This document shows, one piece after another, positions 8,681-18,044 of a stretch of 64,000 nucleotides of DNA. The position numbers were made by a program, and so were the translations under genes. Each line of letters opens with the position of its first letter. Within the stretch, counting starts at the first letter, position 1. The notes below the pieces were generated by a model, which saw only the letters and a list, made by a program, of their open reading frames with translations, was not told the origin of the DNA and made no database searches. This DNA is from a bacterium (GTDB lineage Bacteria > Armatimonadota > Fimbriimonadia > Fimbriimonadales > Fimbriimonadaceae): contig JAIXUN010000002.1 in assembly GCA_027483535.1 (NCBI GenBank), positions 2,046,001 through 2,110,000 of the forward strand, written 5' to 3'.

Positions 8681-9634
8681 ATGCCGCTCCTTGATCTTCC
8701 GCTCGAAAAGCTGTATGCCTACGAAGGTCGAAATCCGAAGCCTGCCGACTTCGAGTCCTTTTGGGATCAGTCGCTTGCCGAACTGGACGCCATAGACCCG
8801 CAAGTAAGACTGGAGCCTGTCGATCTCGGGGTGAGCGCATACGAGTGCTTTCGGCTGTGGTTTAAGGGCACTCACGGGGCAGACATCCATGCGAAGTACG
8901 TTCGCCCAAAGGGAGCCAGGAACCGCCCCACGATTCTGCAGTTTCATGGCTACACCTGGCACAGCGGCGAATGGTCTGACCGATTTGGTCTAGCCGGAGA
9001 GGGGTACTGCGTGGCGGCGCTCGATTGTCGCGGACAGTCTGGGCTCAGTACCGATCCCGGTGGGAATGTTGGCAACACGCACAACGGGCAAATCATTCGA
9101 GGGGTGGAAGGCCCCCCGGAGAACATGTACTTCCGCAATGTCTACCTCGATACGGCGATGCTTGCTAAGGTCGTTGCCCAGTTCGAGGAAGTCGATCCCG
9201 AACGGATCGGGGCAATGGGGGGTTCACAAGGCGGCGCTTTGACCCTTGCTTGCAGCGCCCTGGCGAACATCAAAATGGCTGCTCCGATGTATCCATTCCT
9301 TTGCGACTACAAGCGCGTGTGGGAAATGGACCTTGCCAAAGGCGCCTACAACGAGATTCGCGAGCACCTAAGAAGGCGGCATCCGAACCACACCGAAGCC
9401 GAAGCGTTCTGGACCAAGCTCGGGTACATCGACAACCAGCATCTGGCGCCCAGAATTCGCGCGAAAACCTTGATGGCCATTGGCCTGATGGATGACATCT
9501 GCCCGCCATCTACCCAGTTCGCGGCGTTCAACAAGATCAGCGCCGAAAAAGAAGCCGTGATCTATCCCGACTTCGGCCATGAAGGACTGCCCGGCTGGAA
9601 CGACCGACTCTACCGATTCTTCTCTGCCCTATGA
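8681..9634 (+). CDS. Acetylxylan esterase / cephalosporin-C deacetylase-like alpha/beta hydrolase
   Basis: 317 residues starting MPLLDLPLEKLYAYEGRNP, which matches the normal family start and is preferred over a longer frame from 8534. The alpha/beta hydrolase core shows FHGYTW (oxyanion region), DCRGQS, the nucleophile elbow GGSQGG, an Asp in IGLMDDICPPST and the final His in FGHEG. The family (AXE1, carbohydrate esterase 7) removes acetyl groups from xylan, xylo-oligosaccharides or cephalosporin C. No signal peptide is seen, so it may act on imported oligosaccharides. Its stop overlaps the next start by four bases. Confidence 0.87.
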   Translation: MPLLDLPLEKLYAYEGRNPKPADFESFWDQSLAELDAIDPQVRLEPVDLGVSAYECFRLWFKGTHGADIHAKYVRPKGARNRPTILQFHGYTWHSGEWSDRFGLAGEGYCVAALDCRGQSGLSTDPGGNVGNTHNGQIIRGVEGPPENMYFRNVYLDTAMLAKVVAQFEEVDPERIGAMGGSQGGALTLACSALANIKMAAPMYPFLCDYKRVWEMDLAKGAYNEIREHLRRRHPNHTEAEAFWTKLGYIDNQHLAPRIRAKTLMAIGLMDDICPPSTQFAAFNKISAEKEAVIYPDFGHEGLPGWNDRLYRFFSAL

Positions 9635-10719
9635 GAACCTTTCGCCTGTTATTGGTTGGTCTGGTTGCATCGGCGGCAACGGTTTCATTCGCACAGGATC
9701 TGGACCCGATCGATAAAGCCGTCGTTGACTCGATGGAGGTCGAACATATTCCGGGCGTCGTCATCGGCATTCTCAAGAACGGCAAAATCATCGACTCACG
9801 TGCCTATGGGTTTGCCGATCTCGAACAGCGCATTCCGATGACTGTAGACAAGGGTTTCCGAATCGCCTCTATCTCCAAGCAGATGGTGGCAACGGTGACC
9901 CATCACCTCGTCGCTGAGAATCGACTTTCGATGGAAGATCCTGTCGCGAAGTTTTTCCCCGCTCTCGCGAGAAAATATCCCGAAGTCAAGGTCCGACACC
10001 TTCTGACCCATACCGCCGGGGTCGCAGACGTCACCTCGTTCTCCGAATTCCAATACAGCCAAAACTACGGAACGGACGGAATGATCGAGCTGATCCTGAG
10101 CCGGGAGCCCGACTTCGCACCAGGCTCGGCGTACAAGTATTCGAACTCGAACTTTGCTCTGATGGGCCTCATCTTAGAGAAAGTCTCCGGCACATCGTTG
10201 CGATTCCTGCTCCGAGACCGGCTGTTCAATCCGCTCGGCATGAAGGAGTCTTTCGTCTATCGGGACTACGAGGACGTCTCGAACGTGTCGGTCGGGTATC
10301 GCTGGGAGAACGGCAAGTTTCTGAAGTCAGGCACAAAGCGGCCGATCGAACTCGATGGCTCGGGATCGGTGGTTTCCACGCTGACGGACCTTGCGAAGTG
10401 GGACGCCGCTCTCTACACCGATTTTCCGCTCACGGAGAAAATGAAGGCCATTGCATGGGCCCCTACGCCATTGACCACCGGGAAAACGAGCAACTATGGG
10501 ACAGGCTGGACTACCGGACTAGTTGACGGCCTTCGAATGATCAGTCACGGAGGAAGCACTCTTGGCTACACCGCAGCGTTCATCCGTTTGTACGACAAAC
10601 AAATTTCGGTGATTGTTCTTCGCAACGGAGCAGGTAAAAACGCTCTTCCACTTGCTCGGAAGATACTTTCCGAGGTTGCCGGGATCAAGCCCTCTCAGGA
10701 CGGTTCCGGCTCTTTGTAA
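9631..10719 (+). CDS. Exported beta-lactamase-family serine hydrolase
   Basis: 362 residues with an N-terminal signal peptide (MRTFRLLLVGLVASAATVSFAQ, probable cleavage after FA). The class C beta-lactamase/DD-peptidase fold is marked by SISK (catalytic Ser and Lys, about residue 90), YSN (in YKYSNSNF) and HGGST near the C-terminus in place of KTG. This family includes esterases, D-aminopeptidases and penicillin-binding-like enzymes, so substrate and role are open. The ATG overlaps the stop of the upstream esterase (ATGA), indicating one transcript and coupled translation with carbohydrate-deacetylating enzymes. Confidence 0.85.
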   Translation: MRTFRLLLVGLVASAATVSFAQDLDPIDKAVVDSMEVEHIPGVVIGILKNGKIIDSRAYGFADLEQRIPMTVDKGFRIASISKQMVATVTHHLVAENRLSMEDPVAKFFPALARKYPEVKVRHLLTHTAGVADVTSFSEFQYSQNYGTDGMIELILSREPDFAPGSAYKYSNSNFALMGLILEKVSGTSLRFLLRDRLFNPLGMKESFVYRDYEDVSNVSVGYRWENGKFLKSGTKRPIELDGSGSVVSTLTDLAKWDAALYTDFPLTEKMKAIAWAPTPLTTGKTSNYGTGWTTGLVDGLRMISHGGSTLGYTAAFIRLYDKQISVIVLRNGAGKNALPLARKILSEVAGIKPSQDGSGSL

Positions 10720-10725
10720 TCGGCC

Positions 10726-12666
10726 ATGCTCTCGCTTGCTCTTCTCATAACCACCCAAATGGCATGCCGACCCGCGGCCATTTTTTCCGACGGGATGGTT
10801 TTGCAAAGGGGCAAGCCAATCCCAGTTTTTGGGTTCGCCCCTCCGGGATCAACCGTTATCGTTGAGTTCAACGGGCAGCGAGTCTCGACAGTCACTGAGC
10901 CGGAAGGTCGATGGTCGTTGAACCTGCGCGCCGTGGATAAGCCCGGTCCGCACGTTCTGACCGTTCGCGGCACTTCGAAAACTGTGATCCGGGACGTGCT
11001 GGTCGGTGAGGTGTGGCTCTGTGCCGGACAGTCGAACATGGACTGGCCCGTCCTTCGGGCCGATCAAGCGAAGGAAATGCTGGCGGAATCCAACTCGAAT
11101 ATCCGGTTCTTTAAGGCCCAGCGCATCAGTCGCCCGAGCATGGCGGTCGACGTGAAAGGGAGTTGGATGTCTGGGTCCTCCGAAACGATGAGCAGCGTTT
11201 CGGCAGTTGGGTTGGCGTTTGCCCTTCGACTTCGGAGCGAACTGGGCGTCCCCGTTGGGATTGTGCAAGCCACCTGGGGAGGCTCTCGATGCGAAAGCTG
11301 GATGAGTCAAAAGGCGATCGATTCCGATCCCGCGCTTCGACCCATCATGGACGAATACTTCGCCCAGCTCACCACCTTCGAGAGTCGAATGGTGACCTAC
11401 AGAACCCAACTTTCAGAATGGGAAGCGGCTACTCAGAAAGCGGATCCTGGCAATAAAGGGTTTGAAGATGGTTGGGCGAGGATTGACCTTAATGAGGCGG
11501 ATTGGTTACCCGTCGATCTCCCCGCGAGCATCGAGCAGATCGAAGGTCGCGACGCGGACGGTGCCTTCTGGTTCCGAAAAACCATCGATGTCCCGGCAGC
11601 GGTAGCAGAAAAGGGGCTGCGTCTGGCTCTGGGGCAGATCGCAGACAACGACACCGTCTATTTCAACAACTCGAAAGTAGGTGGTCTCAAAGGCAAAGAG
11701 CGTCGACGGGCTTACTTCGTGGGTGCGGGATTGGTCCGACCCGGAAAGAACGTCATCTCGATCCGCTGTTGGAATCGCAGCGGCGATGGGGGCGTATTAG
11801 GACCCATCTGCACCTTAGAGCAGGCTTCCTCCCAATGGAAACTTGACCTTGCCGGCACGTGGATGATGAAGCCGGAGGCCCTCTTGGAGTCGGCAGAGGT
11901 AGACGTGACGCGTCCGACTCGGCCCATGGGTCCGGGAGATCCCAATGCACCCGCCGGAGCCTATCACGGCATGGTCGGTCCGCTCATGCCAATGGCGATT
12001 CGCGGCGTCCTCTGGTATCAGGGCGAGGCTCATTTGGGAGAACACGGCATCTATCGAAAGCTCTTCCCCGCTCTGATCAACGACTGGCGAAGACGCTGGA
12101 AGCAGCCGAATCTTCCTTTCTATTTCGTGCAGCTTCCCGGCTACGGACCTCTCGACAAACAGTCGGACAAGTATCTCTGGGCAGAGATGCGAGAGGCTCA
12201 AACGGCGGCTCTTTTCCTGCCTGCAACCGGAATGGCGGTCACTTACGATTTAGGCGAGCAGGCCAGCACTCACCCCCGAAAGAAGCGACAAGTGGGAGAC
12301 CGACTTGCCGCCATTGCCCTCGACCGCATTTACGACAAGCCGAAAACGGGCTACTCGCCCCGATTCAAGTCTTACAACATCGTCGGCGATTCCATCCGGC
12401 TGCGGTTTGACTTCGTTGCTGGGGGATTCAACACCCTCGAAAACGGCCCGATTCGCGGGTTCGAGGTCTTGGATACCAAGGGCGTTTGGCACCCCGGAAA
12501 AGCCGTTTTTGAAGGGATCGAGATTGTCGTTACGGCGGAGGGTGTTCCTAACCCTCTCAGCGTACGATATGCCTACCACGATTTCCCAGATGCGAACGTC
12601 ACGAACGGGGTTGGACTTCCCTTGCAACCGTTTTGGGTGGATCGTCCCCGCCAGGACTCTTTCTAA
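10726..12666 (+). CDS. Sialate O-acetylesterase-type SGNH esterase
   Basis: 646 residues with a short hydrophobic N-terminus. An N-terminal beta domain (about residues 10-85) leads to GEVWLCAGQSNMDWPV, the SGNH block I with the nucleophile Ser. A jelly-roll insertion follows (about residues 240-390), then the rest of the catalytic domain with RGVLWYQGE and the final Asp/His block DLGEQASTHPRKKRQVGDRL. The family removes O-acetyl esters from sialic acids or related sugars. It starts six bases after the serine hydrolase and belongs to the same exported-hydrolase operon. Confidence 0.9.
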   Translation: MLSLALLITTQMACRPAAIFSDGMVLQRGKPIPVFGFAPPGSTVIVEFNGQRVSTVTEPEGRWSLNLRAVDKPGPHVLTVRGTSKTVIRDVLVGEVWLCAGQSNMDWPVLRADQAKEMLAESNSNIRFFKAQRISRPSMAVDVKGSWMSGSSETMSSVSAVGLAFALRLRSELGVPVGIVQATWGGSRCESWMSQKAIDSDPALRPIMDEYFAQLTTFESRMVTYRTQLSEWEAATQKADPGNKGFEDGWARIDLNEADWLPVDLPASIEQIEGRDADGAFWFRKTIDVPAAVAEKGLRLALGQIADNDTVYFNNSKVGGLKGKERRRAYFVGAGLVRPGKNVISIRCWNRSGDGGVLGPICTLEQASSQWKLDLAGTWMMKPEALLESAEVDVTRPTRPMGPGDPNAPAGAYHGMVGPLMPMAIRGVLWYQGEAHLGEHGIYRKLFPALINDWRRRWKQPNLPFYFVQLPGYGPLDKQSDKYLWAEMREAQTAALFLPATGMAVTYDLGEQASTHPRKKRQVGDRLAAIALDRIYDKPKTGYSPRFKSYNIVGDSIRLRFDFVAGGFNTLENGPIRGFEVLDTKGVWHPGKAVFEGIEIVVTAEGVPNPLSVRYAYHDFPDANVTNGVGLPLQPFWVDRPRQDSF

Positions 12667-12691
12667 CCGACAACCTGCGTAGAACCTACTT

Positions 12692-13882
12692 GTGCTCTCT
12701 AACCTTGTCTCTGCGCTTCGCGGCGTGACGGAGTATCGAGAACGAACGCTCCTAAGTTCCGTTGGTGTCATGGCGGCGACGGTTGCCATCGTTCTCCTCA
12801 CCGGAATTGCCCTTGGCGTCCAGCAAGAGTTCGCGTCGCAGGTCGATGAGCTGGGGGTCAACAATCTTGTCATCATTCCCGGTCGACTCCAAGACGGGTT
12901 CAACTTCAACCTCGGCGGGGCAAGTTACTTTAAATCGGAGGACTCGAACTCCCTCCAAGGGATTCCAGGAGTGTCCAAAACTGCGATGTGGACCTTTGTG
13001 GGTGGCGGAGCCTCGGCGGGCAAGAAACGAGCTTCCAGTTTTCTCGTAGCCTCCACGCCCGAGTGGTTCACCATGCGTTCATTCAATTTGCGAGAAGGCA
13101 GGTTGATGCAGGAAGGAGATCGCATGAAACCCGTCGCCGTGATCGGGTCGATTGCCTCAGACGCGATGTTCCCGAGCCAGAGCGCCCTCGGAAAGAAGAT
13201 CACCGTCAACGGGTCGGAATTTGAAGTCGTTGGAGTGACCGAGGACAAGGAAGCCGAAGAGAGCGTTTTGAGCTTCGGCAGCTTCCAGAACCTCATCTAC
13301 CTTCCGTTCGATTTGCTCCGAAAACGGAACCCGGCGTCGCAGATCGATCGCCTTCTCGTCCAGATCGACGAAAGCGTCGAGCCTACGTCTATGATCGACA
13401 AAGTCGAGGGCGTTCTCGGCAAGCGACTCGATGAAAGTCAGTTTCAAGTTCTAACGCAGAAGGACCTGTTGAAGCTGGTTTTCAAGTTCACCAACATCCT
13501 TACCTACCTGCTCATCGGGCTTACTTCGATCGCACTGTTCGTGGGCGGAATCGGCATCATGACCGTGATGCTGCTGTCCATTGGCGAGCGCACCTCAGAG
13601 ATCGGTATTCGAATGGCGAACGGGGCCAAGCGTCGTGACATCTTCATGCAGTTTCTGATTGAGTGCTCGTTTGTCTCTTTAGTAGGTGTCGCGGTAGGAA
13701 TCGCCTTCAGTATCGGGGTCGGGGCTGCCATCCGGCACTTCACGCCTATTAAGCCTCTCTTCCCGCCGGATCTCCTTTTGGGGACGGTTGGAGTCGGCCT
13801 GTTTGCAGGACTCTTGTTCGGGATCCTGCCCGCAATGACCGCCGCCAAGAAGGACCCGGTTCGTTCGATCCAGCGCGGATAA
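12692..13882 (+). CDS. MacB-like ABC transporter permease (FtsX family)
   Basis: 396 residues starting at GTG. One N-terminal membrane segment (about residues 22-45) is followed by a MacB periplasmic core domain (about 45-250) and three C-terminal segments (about 270-390), the FtsX-type layout. The motif GGIGIMTVMLLSIGERTSEIGIRMANGAKRRDI is characteristic of MacB-type permeases. These form mechanotransmission transporters with a LolD-like ATPase, moving lipoproteins, peptides or drugs. No ATPase gene is adjacent, so it must use one from elsewhere. It follows the sialate esterase by 25 bases and converges on the AraC regulator. Confidence 0.88.
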   Translation: MLSNLVSALRGVTEYRERTLLSSVGVMAATVAIVLLTGIALGVQQEFASQVDELGVNNLVIIPGRLQDGFNFNLGGASYFKSEDSNSLQGIPGVSKTAMWTFVGGGASAGKKRASSFLVASTPEWFTMRSFNLREGRLMQEGDRMKPVAVIGSIASDAMFPSQSALGKKITVNGSEFEVVGVTEDKEAEESVLSFGSFQNLIYLPFDLLRKRNPASQIDRLLVQIDESVEPTSMIDKVEGVLGKRLDESQFQVLTQKDLLKLVFKFTNILTYLLIGLTSIALFVGGIGIMTVMLLSIGERTSEIGIRMANGAKRRDIFMQFLIECSFVSLVGVAVGIAFSIGVGAAIRHFTPIKPLFPPDLLLGTVGVGLFAGLLFGILPAMTAAKKDPVRSIQRG

Positions 13883-13885
13883 GGG

Positions 13886-14671
13886 CTACGTGGGTCGCCT
13901 GGCGTCCAAGGCAATTTGTCGAAAGGCAGACGGCGCGACTCCCGTCTCTGCCTTCACCAGGCGATTGAATTGCGAAAGGTCGGGGACTCCCACACCTTCC
14001 GCAATCGCCTTGATCGGGCGACTCGTTGTGGTTAGAAGTCGACACGCTTCCTGAACTCGGCGGCGCCGAATGAACTCCTGAACCGTCATCCGGTGCTCCT
14101 CACGAAACATTCGGAGCAAGTGTCGGTGTGACACCTCCGCATGATCGGCGATGTCGGGAACCCGAATCTCGTCCCGGAGATTCCTGGCAATGTACTCTTC
14201 GGCGGCGTAAAGCGCTTCGTGGCTGCGAAGGTGGATGGGATCCATGGAGATGTGGTGGACAAGCCCCCAAGCAAAGGCCCTTGCTTGAACCAGGTCGCCG
14301 CTGACTCTGGCAATCGCTCTGCGGAACGGAGTCCCGAGACCGTGACCCGCTTCCACCAAAGCAGGCAGGGCAGACCTCTTTCCCTGTTCGGCCGGGAGAT
14401 TGAATGAGAGGTAGAGGTGATCCGTTCCGGCGTCGATGCGACTATGAGCCGCGCGGACTCCCGGCGCAAAAATGACGATCGAGTCCCGCCGAACGAGAAG
14501 GGTTCGAGAGTTGATGGTCACGGTGTTTTCGTGGTCGTAGTAAATCGCCGTCCAGAGGTCAAGAGGCTGGAGCCACTCCTGCCGATTCTCGCGAAATTCC
14601 CCGTCCCCCGCATAAATGCGGTCAGGAGGTGTGGCTAATCTGGCCGGGAAGACTAGAAGAGGCTGCTTCAC
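13886..14671 (-). CDS. AraC-family transcriptional regulator
   Basis: 261 residues. The N-terminal part (about 1-150) is a cupin-like sensing domain with a beta-rich pattern. The C-terminal 100 residues hold two helix-turn-helix units: IRVPDIADHAEVSHRHLLRMFREEHRMTVQEFI and then PIKAIAEGVGVPDLSQFNRLVKAETGVAPSAFR, the second being the conserved AraC signature. A sugar or other small-molecule effector is expected. It is divergent from the PEP-CTERM gene at 14833 (161 bases apart) and converges on the permease gene with only three bases between stops. Confidence 0.9.
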   Translation of the reverse strand: MKQPLLVFPARLATPPDRIYAGDGEFRENRQEWLQPLDLWTAIYYDHENTVTINSRTLLVRRDSIVIFAPGVRAAHSRIDAGTDHLYLSFNLPAEQGKRSALPALVEAGHGLGTPFRRAIARVSGDLVQARAFAWGLVHHISMDPIHLRSHEALYAAEEYIARNLRDEIRVPDIADHAEVSHRHLLRMFREEHRMTVQEFIRRRRVQEACRLLTTTSRPIKAIAEGVGVPDLSQFNRLVKAETGVAPSAFRQIALDARRPT

Positions 14672-14832
14672 TTGACTTTACATGTCCGAGTTTGACACCA
14701 ATAATCTATCCTTTTCGCTCTAGATTTTGAAGATGAGTTCAAATTTTCGCCATACACAGTCAAGCAATGGCGAATAGAGTCAACCCTTATTGCGAGGATT
14801 TGATCGAAACTATTCGGGAAAGGAGAGATCCA

Positions 14833-15690
14833 ATGAATCGATTGTTTCTATCAGTTGTTGTTGGTGCAGTTGCATCTTTAGGCTTTGCTCAAGGCATTCA
14901 TGACTCGTTTAGCTATCGCACCGGGACGGTGGTGAACAACCTGCCGTCACCCGCAGGATTTACGTGGTACTCCCACAACCTCAACGGCAATCAGGCCAAT
15001 AAGGTTCTTGCCACCGGACTCAGCTACGCCGATGCTGGATACTCGAATTTCGCGGAATTCGGTGGGGCGGTGAGAGTCGATACTACGGATGCCGGAACAC
15101 CTAGCAACTACTACTCAAGCCGCATTCACACTCCAAATATTCCTGCCGTCGTGGGCGGATCCATTCTTTATGGCTCTTTTCTCGTTCGACCCGATGCGGG
15201 CCAAGGCAGCGCTACAAACCCTTACTGGTTCCTTGCATTAGACAACGGGGCACTCATTGGCCAGGGAAATGGGAGCTACAACGGAGGAATCGAGGTGATC
15301 AACGGCGAGATTTCCGCATACGGCTGGAGTGGTGGTCCCGTGATCAAAGGAACCGGTAAGAACAGCTCTATTGGGCAAACTTCCTTTGTCTTGTTCAAGT
15401 TCGACAGCACGGTTTCTGGAGCGTCCAAGTTATCTCTTGCCGTGAATCCTTTGCTTTCCGGACCGTCCGTCGCGTGGGACGCAGAGATCACCTTCCAAGA
15501 GTCGATTGCCGGTTCTCGAGTGGAGTTTGGAACCGCCCATTACACAGGACAAACCGCGGCCAAGGCAACGTTTGACGAGATTCGCTTTGGGCGAGACCTG
15601 CAATCGGTCACACCCGTGCCGGAGCCCGGAACGATGGTTGCCCTCGGCATGGGAGCGTTAGCATTCCTGAAACGCAGAAAAAGAGGCTAA
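14833..15690 (+). CDS. PEP-CTERM sorting-domain exported protein
   Basis: 285 residues with AGGAG eight bases before the ATG. It has a signal peptide (MNRLFLSVVVGAVASLGFAQ), a Gly/Ser/Asn-rich beta-type domain of about 240 residues and a C-terminal sorting signal: VPEPGT, a hydrophobic helix, then KRRKRG. PEP-CTERM proteins are processed by an exosortase and are linked to exopolysaccharide; no exosortase gene is in the window. The domain, with motifs such as YWFLALDNG and FDEIRFG, suggests a concanavalin-like or DUF-type beta sandwich of unknown function. Confidence 0.85.
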   Translation: MNRLFLSVVVGAVASLGFAQGIHDSFSYRTGTVVNNLPSPAGFTWYSHNLNGNQANKVLATGLSYADAGYSNFAEFGGAVRVDTTDAGTPSNYYSSRIHTPNIPAVVGGSILYGSFLVRPDAGQGSATNPYWFLALDNGALIGQGNGSYNGGIEVINGEISAYGWSGGPVIKGTGKNSSIGQTSFVLFKFDSTVSGASKLSLAVNPLLSGPSVAWDAEITFQESIAGSRVEFGTAHYTGQTAAKATFDEIRFGRDLQSVTPVPEPGTMVALGMGALAFLKRRKRG

Positions 15691-15711
15691 CCAAATTTGG
15701 GGGAGGGGATC

Positions 15712-15750
15712 AGGTTTGCGCTCTAAAGGTTCGGGCGCAAACCTAGTTTT
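15712..15750 (+). terminator. Intrinsic terminator of the PEP-CTERM gene
   Basis: A 10-bp stem, AGGTTTGCGC/GCGCAAACCT (15712-15721 with 15735-15744), has a 13-nt loop and ends in AGTTTTG. It lies 22 bases after the stop. Confidence 0.75.
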
Positions 15751-15851
15751 GCTTCCATTCACCGTTTTGCAGGGAATCTCACCTGTGCGGAAGTCGTACG
15801 AGAACCGAACACTTTTACTAGGAGTACAATTCCTTAAAGGAGAATCCTCTT

Positions 15852-16040
15852 ATGTCTTCGATCAAGAAATTTTTCGCAGCCGCGCTTCTATTCAGCGTGG
15901 CACTCGTAGGCTGCTCAGGCGGAAGTGAACCCGTTCAACCCATCGGAGAGGTCATGACCTCGAAGGCGGGCGCCGAGCAAATGAAGCGAATGGGACCGAA
16001 GGTTCGATCCAGCGCATCCGTCGTCCCGGTTGACCGCTAA
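15852..16040 (+). CDS. Small putative lipoprotein
   Basis: 62 residues with a strong AAAGGAG nine bases upstream. The N-terminus KKFFAAALLFSVALVGC is a type II signal peptide with lipobox ALVGC; the mature part would be about 42 residues starting CSGGSEP, rich in charged residues with no recognised domain. The residue after Cys is Ser, compatible with an outer-membrane-type lipoprotein if a Lol pathway exists. It stands between terminators at 15712 and 16068, so it is a single-gene transcript. Confidence 0.75.
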   Translation: MSSIKKFFAAALLFSVALVGCSGGSEPVQPIGEVMTSKAGAEQMKRMGPKVRSSASVVPVDR

Positions 16041-16067
16041 GACGGTTGCCAAAGCAATTCTAAAGAG

Positions 16068-16099
16068 CTGACGGGGAGAATGACTCCCCGTCAGTTTTT
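16068..16099 (+). terminator. Intrinsic terminator of the small lipoprotein gene
   Basis: A perfect 10-bp stem, CTGACGGGGA/TCCCCGTCAG (16068-16077 with 16085-16094), with a 7-nt loop and a TTTTTCTTT tail. It abuts the stop of convergent thrS and may also slow minus-strand transcripts. Confidence 0.9.
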
Positions 16100-16101
16100 C
16101 T

Positions 16102-17895
16102 TTATTCGAGGGGTTTCAGTTTTGCGACGAGGTCGGCCAGCGACATCGACCCAAGGTCCCCATCCTCCCGGCTTCGCACTCCAATGCTTCCGTTTTCAAG
16201 ATCCCGATCGCCGAGAACGATCATGAACGGAACCTTCTGAAGCTGGTTCTCACGAATCTTCTTGCCGAGGGTCTCTCGACGGTCATCCACTTCAACGCGA
16301 TAACCGTGCTCCTCCATGAGTTGCGAAGCAATCTCGTGAGCCTTTTCATTGTGGCGATCCGCGATAGGCAGCACCACAATCTGAACCGGTGACAACCAGA
16401 ACGGGAAAGCGCCCGCATACTGCTCGGTGAGCAGACCGATCATGCGCTCGAGCGAGCCAAACGGAGCCCGGTGAATCATGATCGGACGGTGCGGCTTGCC
16501 ATCCTCGGCGATGTATTCCAGTTCGAATCGCTCCGGAAGGTTGTAGTCCACCTGGACCGTTCCCATTTGCCACTCGCGACCCAAAGCGTCTTTGATGACC
16601 AAGTCCAGCTTGGGACCGTAGAAGGCGGCGTCGCCGGGGCTGACTTCGTACTCCAAGCCCTTCTGATCACAGGCATCCATGATCGCCTTGGTCGCCGCTT
16701 CCCAGTTCTCATCGTGCCCGATGTACTTGTCCGAACTCGGATCCTTGGTGCCAACCCGGGCGCGGAAATCCGTAAGACCAAGCTTCTTCAGAACGGTCTG
16801 CATCAAGTCCACAACTCCCAAGAACTCCTCAAGCAGTTGGTCGGGGCGAACAAAAAGGTGAGCGTCGTCCTGGGTAAATCCACGTGCTCGAAGGATGCCC
16901 GTCACCTCGCCGCTCTGCTCGTATCGGTAGACGGTTGCGACCTCGGCGTAGCGAATCGGTAGGTCTCGATAGCTCCGCATCTGCGATCGATAGATCTCGA
17001 TGTGGAACGGGCAGTTCATCGGCTTCAGAACGTACGTTTCCTTCTCGTCGTCCTCCATGAACGGGAACATCTTTTCGCGATAGTTGTAGACGTGGCCCGA
17101 GACCTCGAAGAGCTTCACGTTGGCAAGGTGAGGGGTGGCGACCGGTTTGTAACCACGCTTCATTTGCTCGTGGTTGAGGAAGTCGGTCATGGTCATTCGC
17201 AACTGAGCTCCCTTTGGCAACCAGAGGGGGAGACCCGTGCCAACCCGTGCCGAGAACATGAAGAGCCCTAGCTCCTTGCCAAGAATCCGGTGATCGCGCC
17301 GCTTTGCCTCTTCCAGTCGCTCCAGATAGCCTTCTAAATCTTCCTTGGACTCAAAGGCAGTTCCGTAAATACGGGTCAACTGTTTGTTCTTGACATTGCC
17401 GCGCCAGTAAGCGCCCGCAATCGACATGAGCTTGACGTGCTTGATCTCCTTCGTCGAATCCACGTGGGGACCTCGGCAAAGGTCCAGAAATCGGTGAAGG
17501 GTTCCTTCTCTATCAGTTCGCTGCTGGTTGTAGAAGGAGAGAGTCTCGCCTTCCGGAATCGCGTCCAAAAGTTGGAGCTTGTACTCAGCGACGGCTTCGC
17601 CCATGCCCGGAATGGTGTCGTCCAGGATGAGTTTTCGAGCTTCTTCTCGGCTGACTTCCATGCGCTCGATGCGCTGGTCGAGCTTGCAAAGCTCTTTCAT
17701 CTTCCCTTCGATCAAAGCCAAGTCGGACTCGGCGATCGGCGTGGGAAAGTCGATGTCGTAGTAGAAGCCGTTCTCAACAGGAGGGCCGATACTCAGCTTT
17801 GCTCCCGGATACAGCTCGGTGACTGCCTGCGCCATAAGGTGAGCGGCGCTGTGTCGCAGTCGATAAAGATAACTGTCTTCGTAACGTTCTTGCAT
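16102..17895 (-). CDS. thrS: Threonyl-tRNA synthetase lacking the TGS domain
   Basis: 597 residues, about 45 shorter than the common bacterial form. The protein begins directly with the N2 editing domain (RHSAAHLMAQAV; later LCRGPHVDSTK, which supplies editing-site residues), so the N-terminal TGS domain is missing. The class II catalytic core follows, with motif 2 around YRYEQSGEVTGILRARGFTQDDAH, a zinc-site Cys in MNCPFHIEIYRS and motif 3 in HRAPFGSLERMIGLL. The C-terminal anticodon-binding domain starts near residue 495. It charges tRNA-Thr and clears mischarged Ser-tRNA-Thr. The ATG follows a long purine-rich stretch. No T-box leader was recognised upstream. Confidence 0.95.
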   Translation of the reverse strand: MQERYEDSYLYRLRHSAAHLMAQAVTELYPGAKLSIGPPVENGFYYDIDFPTPIAESDLALIEGKMKELCKLDQRIERMEVSREEARKLILDDTIPGMGEAVAEYKLQLLDAIPEGETLSFYNQQRTDREGTLHRFLDLCRGPHVDSTKEIKHVKLMSIAGAYWRGNVKNKQLTRIYGTAFESKEDLEGYLERLEEAKRRDHRILGKELGLFMFSARVGTGLPLWLPKGAQLRMTMTDFLNHEQMKRGYKPVATPHLANVKLFEVSGHVYNYREKMFPFMEDDEKETYVLKPMNCPFHIEIYRSQMRSYRDLPIRYAEVATVYRYEQSGEVTGILRARGFTQDDAHLFVRPDQLLEEFLGVVDLMQTVLKKLGLTDFRARVGTKDPSSDKYIGHDENWEAATKAIMDACDQKGLEYEVSPGDAAFYGPKLDLVIKDALGREWQMGTVQVDYNLPERFELEYIAEDGKPHRPIMIHRAPFGSLERMIGLLTEQYAGAFPFWLSPVQIVVLPIADRHNEKAHEIASQLMEEHGYRVEVDDRRETLGKKIRENQLQKVPFMIVLGDRDLENGSIGVRSREDGDLGSMSLADLVAKLKPLE

Positions 17896-18044
17896 GTGTT
17901 TTCCTCCCCTACAACGGGATCGAATTGTTGTGGATCTATAAACGACCCGCCCTAATTATGACCTCAAGGCGAGTTTTGGCAAAGTTAAGGAAACAAGGAA
18001 GCGCCTGTTACCGTCCAAAATCAACAGTAAGGCGTAAGATCACG

